Under the pieces are notes generated by a model. It saw only the letters and a program-made list of their open reading frames with translations. It did no database searches and was not told where the DNA came from. Positions 25,901 to 34,900 of a DNA stretch of 64,000 nucleotides are shown here, in pieces; the first letter of the stretch is position 1; each line of letters begins with the position of its first letter. This DNA comes from Holothuria scabra (Eukaryota > Echinodermata > Holothuroidea > Aspidochirotida > Holothuriidae), in assembly GCA_037179385.1 (NCBI GenBank), contig CM074179.1, positions 34,745,905 through 34,809,904 of the forward strand, written 5' to 3'. Both the position numbers and the translations under genes were made by a program.

Positions 25901-28900
25901 CGTTCTCAAGAAGCTTTTACATGCGTAATTGGCATAGCGCTAGGAGCGACTGTTCTCTTCTAAGGCATTACATTAATATGAACCTTACTAATTTGGGCCT
26001 TCATATTGATAGCCCGGGTTATAAATCTTTGTTCCATCTAAGAAGTTATTTCTTGATGTATTTGGGGGGTCCTTTCGCCGTTGAAAAGGTTGTGGGCGAT
26101 TTATGACTACGTATAGTCTTATATTTCCTTTTAGGCAAGAGGTTTGACAGATGTTTACACACCATAAGGTTGCCTTTATACCAATAATTGAAGCTTTCCA
26201 GTGGTATTTTTTACCTTTGGTTCTTCCCTTGGACTTTTTCAGCCTTTGGGGGATGGTTTCTTATCAGTTTTGTCTTTGAAGACTGGAGAGGGTGGGAGTT
26301 CTACTTTGAGATTCTCCATCCCAAACTGATATCGAAGTACCAAAACGAAGTCCTTGAATAGTGTAATTTGGACGTGAAAGAGAATACCTCGGATTCTGGC
26401 TCCTGATTGGTCAACTTGAAAGGCGCGAAGGCCTCAGTTGGGTTTGCTGTCAAACTTATACCAAAGTGTGCTAGTTTGAAAGGTTCATTACGTGAATTTT
26501 ATACTTTAAGTTTCCTCCTTAAGGTAGGAAAGGACTTGAAAATTTAGTCCTTATGTTAACGTCAGAGATTCCTCGAAAGAATTCTCAGCGTATCTAACCT
26601 ACGTCTCATTTTCCGAAGAAAAGAGAAGCAAATTCAAGTCAAGTAAGGGTAGGCGGTGCGCTATCTGACGTCACATGGGTAGTCGACGAACCTTCAGTGC
26701 ACATTTGAAGGAAAGGCCCGAAATCATCAAACGTGATTTCATCGAAAGGCTTAAAGAGGCATTTTTTCAAGGCGAATTTATTGCCGGGATTGATTATTTT
26801 TTGTTTGGTCGTTATGACCAGACTAGACCGGTTTCTGTTGCTTCGGCTCGAATAATGGCCCAACTTCATCAGTAGTAAACCGTTATTATATCGGTTAGGG
26901 TAAATAATCATTTTGTCTCATGATAGGACAATAGAAATATCAAACGAAATAACTTCTTGTGAATTAAGCCCATTGAGTGTTTGCTTTAGTAATTAGCACA
27001 ACTTTCACTCGATCACTGATGCTTAGTTTTAGCCGTGACGAGATCATGGAAACACATATCATGTGGGAGAGAACAAATTGCCGTTCGTTTTTGAGGCAAG
27101 TTCATATTTTAATATAGATTAGCATGAGAGCCGTGGACTGTGACAATTCCCGGCAGGGTCGCCTTGTTACCTGTTGCGTTAAAGGGATCTTAGCGGTAGC
27201 ACCTTGCAATCCCTTTTCAACTAAGTAGGTTTAGGTGAGAACCCTTTTTAACGAGGTATAATATTTCTTTCCAGACTACTCTGCTTAATTCCCTTAACAT
27301 TATTTGTAGGGGGTTCAGAGTGTCGTTCTCAAAATACCCGTTTACTTTCGTAGTTTAAGTGAGGGTTAAGTGTCGTTCTCAAGAAGCTTTTACATGCGTA
27401 ATTGGCATAGCGCTAGGAGCGACTGTTCTCTTCTAAGGCATTACATTAATATGAACCTTACTAATTTGGGCCTTCATATTGATAGCCCGGGTTATAAATC
27501 TTTGTTCCATCTAAGAAGTTATTTCTTGATGTATTTGGGGGGTCCTTTCGCCGTTGAAAAGGTTGTGGGCGATTTATGACTACGTATAGTCTTATATTTC
27601 CTTTTAGGCAAGAGGTTTGACAGATGTTTACACACCATAAGGTTGCCTTTATACCAATAATTGAAGCTTTCCAGTGGTATTTTTTACCTTTGGTTCTTCC
27701 CTTGGACTTTTTCAGCCTTTGGGGGATGGTTTCTTATCAGTTTTGTCTTTGAAGACTGGAGAGGGTGGGAGTTCTACTTTGAGATTCTCCATCCCAAACT
27801 GATATCGAAGTACCAAAACGAAGTCCTTGAATAGTGTAATTTGGACGTGAAAGAGAATACCTCGGATTCTGGCTCCTGATTGGTCAACTTGAAAGGCGCG
27901 AAGGCCTCAGTTGGGTTTGCTGTCAAACTTATACCAAAGTGTGCTAGTTTGAAAGGTTCATTACGTGAATTTTATACTTTAAGTTTCCTCCTTAAGGTAG
28001 GAAAGGACTTGAAAATTTAGTCCTTATGTTAACGTCAGAGATTCCTCGAAAGAATTCTCAGCGTATCTAACCTACGTCTCATTTTCCGAAGAAAAGAGAA
28101 GCAAATTCAAGTCAAGTAAGGGTAGGCGGTGCGCTATCTGACGTCACATGGGTAGTCGACGAACCTTCAGTGCACATTTGAAGGAAAGGCCCGAAATCAT
28201 CAAACGTGATTTCATCGAAAGGCTTAAAGAGGCATTTTTTCAAGGCGAATTTATTGCCGGGATTGATTATTTTTTGTTTGGTCGTTATGACCAGACTAGA
28301 CCGGTTTCTGTTGCTTCGGCTCGAATAATGGCCCAACTTCATCAGTAGTAAACCGTTATTATATCGGTTAGGGTAAATAATCATTTTGTCTCATGATAGG
28401 ACAATAGAAATATCAAACGAAATAACTTCTTGTGAATTAAGCCCATTGAGTGTTTGCTTTAGTAATTAGCACAACTTTCACTCGATCACTGATGCTTAGT
28501 TTTAGCCGTGACGAGATCATGGGGGAAACACATATCATGTGGGAGAGAACAAATTGCCGTTCGTTTTTGAGGCAAGTTCATATTTTAATATAGATTAGCA
28601 TGAGAGCCGTGGACTGTGACAATTCCCGGCAGGGTCGCCTTGTTACCTGTTGCGTTAAAGGGATCTTAGCGGTAGCACCTTGCAATCCCTTTTCAACTAA
28701 GTAGGTTTAGGTGAGAACCCTTTTTAACGAGGTATAATATTTCTTTCCAGACTACTCTGCTTAATTCCCTTAACATTATTTGTAGGGGGTTCAGAGTGTC
28801 GTTCTCAAAATACCCGTTTACTTTCGTAGTTTAAGTGAGGGTTAAGTGTCGTTCTCAAGAAGCTTTTACATGCGTAATTGGCATAGCGCTAGGAGCGACT

Positions 28901-31900
28901 GTTCTCTTCTAAGGCATTACATTAATATGAACCTTACTAATTTGGGCCTTCATATTGATAGCCCGGGTTATAAATCTTTGTTCCATCTAAGAAGTTATTT
29001 CTTGATGTATTTGGGGGGTCCTTTCGCCGTTGAAAAGGTTGTGGGCGATTTATGACTACGTATAGTCTTATATTTCCTTTTAGGCAAGAGGTTTGACAGA
29101 TGTCAAATCCTTTCCGAAGCGATTTTTTAAAAATGTTACATCAAATGAAAACAACTAACTCACCGTCCAACCCCAGGAGTCAAAACTGTTGTCGCAGTAA
29201 ACTTCAAATGGGTATGGGAATCCATCTGGTCTTATTACATAGACTCCACTGGAATTTTTGCCCAAACATTGATCAAGGACTTCCTTGCAGTCACGTGGGT
29301 ATGTTGGATGATGGTAGAGGAAATAGGCTATTTCGGGTCAAAAAGAAATAAATTAACTCAATGTTCACTCCAAAATTAATGCTTCTTTAAAAAAAAAAAA
29401 AAAAAAAAAAACAACTACATCACTTTTTAGGAAATCAAAATTTAAGAATAAGATTTTGAAAGCACTTATCGATAACTACTCATTATGTGATATGTATCTG
29501 TAATTTCGAAACTTTAAGGCCATATCTGCACTTTTCTCATTTTCAACTGTTTTAAAATCCACAATTTGCTCAGCAACGCAGTTATTTTGAATGATAAGGT
29601 AAGGGCTTTATACAAATATTTTACATTTCTGAAATTACTCTCGTAACCTTATTTGGGGAGAAATATTCCAACTGAAATATTTTTTTCGATGTGCGGTTTG
29701 TATGCATATTTCTTTAATTATGCCATTGTGTAAGTGCTATAGAGTTAGAATACAGAAATTCGTTTCGTTACCAGTTCGGGAGATAACCACCTCCGAGGAT
29801 AAAATGAGGTTTTCTCTGACCTGGGAAAAATTTCCCTGTGTCAATGGTATGAATATTGATGAGTACTTAGTGTCTACCTCTTCACAGTGGTCGATTTGTT
29901 TAATTAATGTGTGTGTTTTCAAATGTGAGGTCATAGTTAGCACAATGGGCGAAACAACAAAGACCTTCAACAACGTATTAACAAACAAAAATGCTGGTAC
30001 AGTCTTCTTGCATATATAGCTTTATGAGGAAAAAGCCCACGAAACTTGCGGCTGTGTCGAGTCTTTAAATTAAGCTTAGGACAAAGAACATAGCAAAATT
30101 ACTCGATATCTCAGAATCGGTGCGGTGAGCAACCAAACTGACATAGCTTTCTATTCCCCTATCAACAGAGGTTTTAAATATGCCGGAATATTTCTTTCCT
30201 TTAGTCAATAAATATTGCAAGGTTGTTTTGAACGTTATCTTCGTTGAATTTGCGCGGTAGGATTGCAATGCATCATGGGAGACATTTGAAAATGGCGCTA
30301 CCCATGGCGCAATATTCACCCGTTCCGGTGAAAATTGATTGTTTCCCCCGAAAGAGGTTGAGGCGCAACTCTTTCCCCTTGAATTATAAAAAATGAAATG
30401 ACCATGTTTGGTAAAACCTACTTTTTGGAATTAAAGTTTTGTGTATTTTAGCTATATTTTCAAAATCTTTCGCTGAAAGGTCATTTGAATTCTTTAGATG
30501 TTCGTACGATTCAAAGTGGCACGTTATGGTTAATAAAGTGTACTTACTTTTTCCTGCTGTTACACCTGTTGAACCGACATTGCCGTCCTGCATTTTCAGA
30601 CAGGAGAAAAAGTGCGATAATTTAATATTATCTTAATATTATCTCCACTTCTCATGGTGTTTTTGCCAGTTCTACATTAATGAAGAATTTCTTTTAATTA
30701 GCGTTGTAATTACAGTAAAATTTATTCTAGCCACAATCTCTGCCGTGGACAATAATTAGCTGATCTGACCAAAGATCGGTCTCCACAGGCTGGGGGTTGT
30801 AGAATATGCACACGATGCCACACCCTGTTGTCACCAAGGGGAATTAAAGGGATTTAAACCATATTTGAAACTGAACTTGAACTAGAGCAATATTTGAACT
30901 TAAGTTTTTCGTCTAACTGACACTACATATTACATTCGTGTTATTATGTCGTTACATCCCATTTGAGTAATTAATTTACTTGATCACAATGCGATTAACG
31001 GCGAAAAATACATATTCGTATACGTGATTATAGTGTACCATAAGGAGCAAATATTTTTTGTACAGCGACACCGTTTATGACTTATAATATCTACACTCTA
31101 TAACAGTTGGGTAAAATTGTTCACCAACCGGTTGCCACGTATGTGATAACACTGAAATAAATAAATTTTTACAATAACTGGTGAGCCAAGTGGTGAGTTA
31201 CCCAAGAGAGTGGTATCTAACCACATAATGCACTCGTGAATTCAACATTTTTGGAAAAGTTTTGCCCAATTTCGGTATTGTTACATACGCGACCAGTATT
31301 GGTGATTCCTTTACCCAACTGCTCTTAGTGTGTGTATTGCGTAAGTCAGTATAATGTGGAATAAACTGTTAAGACGAGGTTTAAGCGGCCGTCCCACTCT
31401 ACCACTGCAATGTTGAAGTAGTTGGGTATCACATTCCCAGACTAGTCTTAGTCTACCGTCGTATCGACTATAAATGACGTTCTTAGACCTTTCCTCTCAC
31501 CCCAAACTACAATTCTTCTAGGGGATTACCGAAATTCTCAATTCGCTTTGATTGACAGCTTATTCAAACAATGCAGAGTAGCAAAGCTTATATTACAAGG
31601 CATGAACTGTCTTGAGTTTTTTAATTATACGCAATGACTTTTTATACTCACCCTGAAGCAATAAACTGAGATTGTGTCTGGATGAGGATGAATTTTAGAC
31701 AAATATGGGAGAGGCTTGAGTAAGAAGGTTAGGAGAGTTGGTACTGTTTGGGGTGAGAGAATTGCGCCTTTAAAATCTTCTTGTTTTCTATCGGTAGCCA
31801 CGAACTTTTTTCTACTTGTGTGCCACTGGATTGTCACGACTGCAATAGTTTCTATTTTTAAAGTCTTTGGTATGACCCGTCTTAGAATCGAACCCCGGGG

Positions 31901-34900
31901 TTTTCGAGAGACAGCCGGGTTTTCTACACACTAGGTCCACTTGATTAGTTCAGAGAGGTTCTATTTAGATAACGATAGATCAATGAAGCTTCCTTTGTAG
32001 TGAGGTTGGTGTATTCAAAGTCTTCCAAATACATGTCAGTTATGTAACTCTTGATAGCAAATATTATTAAGAATACAGCTGCATTAGAATGTTACTACAA
32101 AGAAATGCCACATTTTTAGTAGAACTGTTTCGATTTTACCTATTGCCAATGTCTTACCAGTCGCTTGAAATAAAAGAATTTCTCTCTGGTAACGATTGGT
32201 GGATAATGGCACAATGACTTAAATTTATGTGAACTCGTAAACATAGATCTATGTTTGCGAATTTCTGCAAATCGTCCACAGTGCTCTGAAAAAATAGTGA
32301 TAACTTTAACCTTCTTAATATTTGATTCAATACAGTCTCTCTTTATGTAATGTATTAGATGTGTGGGAAATGCGTTTTTCTTAGAGTTATAGTTATGTAA
32401 CACCTGCTCATAAAGTGTCGATTTAAAAAGTCTTGATATCAAAGTATTGTTTTATATTTGTCTTTTGTTTAGTGAGAAGTTGACTGGAATAATGTTTCTT
32501 GGTGAATGCACTCAAATAAGGGAAAGGCGTGCCTTTTATCCAATGAAATAACTTGTCTTCAATTGATTTAATGAATCTTAAGTATCTACATAATTTAGGT
32601 GCTAATCGTCTTACCCCTAACTTCAATGTTTGTAGTAGTCTACAGAAATTCTCAATTGACACAGCTTTTTGACTGACAGCTCGTTAAAAGATGCAGAATA
32701 CCAAGCACAGATTACACAGCATGAATTGCCTTGAGATTGTTTTAATGACACATAAGACAGGGTCTTATACATACTCACGCGGAATTAATGGACTAAGACT
32801 GTGTCTGGATGAGGAAGAGTTTTGGACAGTTGAGGGAGGGGCTTCATAAGTAGGTTTATAGAATTGGAACTCTCATGAGTGAGGGGACTACGCTTTTAAC
32901 ATTCTCGGAATCTGTCGATAGAAATGGCAGCCTCTTGATTATAGGAGGGATGTTTCACTTTATTGCGTCTTTAGCCAAGCAAGATTATTACTTTTTAAGT
33001 GTGAGTCAATCGAAGCAACTGGGAAAGAAAAACCACTGATTAGTTTCAATTAAAGCACAATTAGTCCGTCTATGGGCGACGTTGAAACACTATATGTAAA
33101 AGTATTTTCGCAGTACAACAAAATCCGACAGCTATTAAAGACAATGTGGACATTTTCTAGAATGTAAGTTTTGTTCTAGCTCACTGGCCCCGAAAAACTT
33201 TTAGTTGCATGTATTTTTAGAAATAACTGAGTTTGTAATGTATCACATTTTCTACCAGAACCTCTGTTGAAAAATATTAATTTGACAAATTGATAACGAT
33301 ATGCGATAATAACAAAAAAAAAAACAGGTAAAGAATTTATATATGGAATTGATTATAGCAGTGCAAGATTTCATTCTATTACCACACTTTTTTTTGTAGA
33401 ATACTCCACACTCAGTAACTATCTGTTTTAAAAAAAATGTTCTTATTATTTACTTTTACAAAGTTGCCACGTTACGGTGCTCTCTGAAAGGATCACTGAA
33501 GATGTGATGGGAATTTTATTAGAGAGACGCTGAATAAGAACCTCAATATAGCTATGTTTTAAAATAACGTTTTGAACAACATTACCCAACAGAGCATTCG
33601 ACGTAAATGAGGAAGTTTTGTTTCATTCTAGAACTGCAACCATTCTAAATTATCCGCATGACTTTCTTTTGAAATAATTGCTTTAACTGAAACTTTAATT
33701 GACCACACTTTCTTTATTTCTTTTGTCTGATTAAAGATGAAAAAATATTTGTTGATTTGCCATACCGACGGCATAATTCGGTTATGTGACGACAGTGGCT
33801 TACATAAGCATTTTCACGGGGGAGGGGCGCACCAACCAAATGTTTCGATGTTTTCAACAGTTACCACCATTTCTCTGGGGAAATTTTGCCCTTTTATAGT
33901 TATAATTAGGCATAGTTTTATATTTAAAAAATTTGAAAAGATCAGAAATTACTGAAGAAAGGGGTTTGTATTTCTAACTGGTAAGTCTGAATTGTATGGG
34001 GACCAAATATCGTTGTTGCTACACAGTATTTTCAAAGGGCTACAACTTGGGGCTCTACGACGACATTTTAAAAATCAATAACTTTATTTTGGAATTTTAT
34101 GATAATCTGGTGGTTTGTCATTTCCAGAGTTCGGGAAAGCTTAAAAATTTGATTTAAAGCGAACGTTATGCATTAGCTACCGCAAATTGCATTTCTCAAA
34201 CAAATAATTACGAAGGAGAGCTCTTATTGGAAAGAATTCGGAATTTCTTAGAAGAAGAGTTGGGAAACCACACTGTATTTGACTGATTTCACAAATTGCA
34301 ACTTCTGAACTTTTCACCTTTTGGAGCCTGGAGACAATCGCCTCCAGCCCTGGTGCACCGCCACTTCTGAGATGTAAAGAAATCCTTTTAAAGAGACGAT
34401 TGTTTAATAAACCAAGCATTCCTTTGATTTTTTTTTCAGAAATGATTCATATTTTAGCTCAGAGACGTAAAAATCGACTGAATCTAGAGGACGTGAATAA
34501 GCTGTCATGAATATCACAATTTTTCAATTTAAAAAAAAAATGTAGTTGTTGCTAAATATGATACAACTCTAAACTCAACATTAGAGAATTCACTCCCTTA
34601 AAAATTGGACAAACTTATCCTGCCCTTGAAGTCTTTGGTCCTTACATATCCGACAAAAGCCACATTGTTACAGATTACATGCACCAGTGACCGCATATAG
34701 TTGTGTGCGGTTTTCCATTGTTGTAAAGTCGGACTCAAGTCATGACGTCCACTTTAAAGGGTGAGAATTCTCTAATGAGGTGTCCCTTATTGATGAAAGG
34801 TGAATAATTACTAGTGTCGTCAATGATATAGTAAACCAATTTGGAGCGAAAGAAATTTTGGCCATTTTTGGACACAAAGAGATAAAAGCAACCCAATTGT

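Larger units (their letters stand above)
7050..29103. repeat. 22-kb tandem array, about 13.7 units of about 1475 bp
   Basis: Taking 'tcaagtaaggg' as the arbitrary unit start, units begin at 7051, 8523, 9998, 11472, 12948, 14423, 15895, 17371, 18846, 20322, 21797, 25164, 26639 and 28112. The last is partial (about 990 bp), and the one at 21797 is interrupted by a retrotransposon. By eye the units are nearly identical. Period changes of 1472-1476 come largely from two G runs (2, 4 or 5 G near offset 405; 4 or 5 G near offset 680). The left edge unit has extra substitutions (ATGAGTAG for ATGGGTAG, caaatt for cgaata). The array lies wholly within the E3-E4 intron of gene A and is absent from gene B. 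I recognise no rRNA, snRNA, histone or transposase sequence in it. It is best called a long-period satellite of unknown origin. Confidence 0.97.

Noticed and set aside
7051..28384. 90-codon minus-strand and 69-codon plus-strand frames in each array unit as genes
   Set aside because: The 90-codon frame overlaps the 66-codon ORF on the other strand; the 69-codon frame begins with GTG, not ATG; unit identity gives no evidence of coding selection.
7050..29103. CRISPR array, rDNA, snRNA or histone gene cluster as explanation for the tandem array
   Set aside because: Units are 1.475 kb with no spacer structure, and I could not recognise 5S, U-snRNA, rRNA or histone sequence in the unit on either strand.
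29100..29351. Plus-strand 83-codon frame
   Set aside because: It is antisense to gene A exon 3, which shows the fibrinogen domain start on the minus strand; the frame at 59057-59275 is the same shadow in gene B.
34177..34419. Candidate extra exon of gene A (minus strand, SGGAPGLEAIVSRLQK-like)
   Set aside because: It has a plausible acceptor but no counterpart in gene B intron 1, and the 40-nt microexon already satisfies the splice phases.
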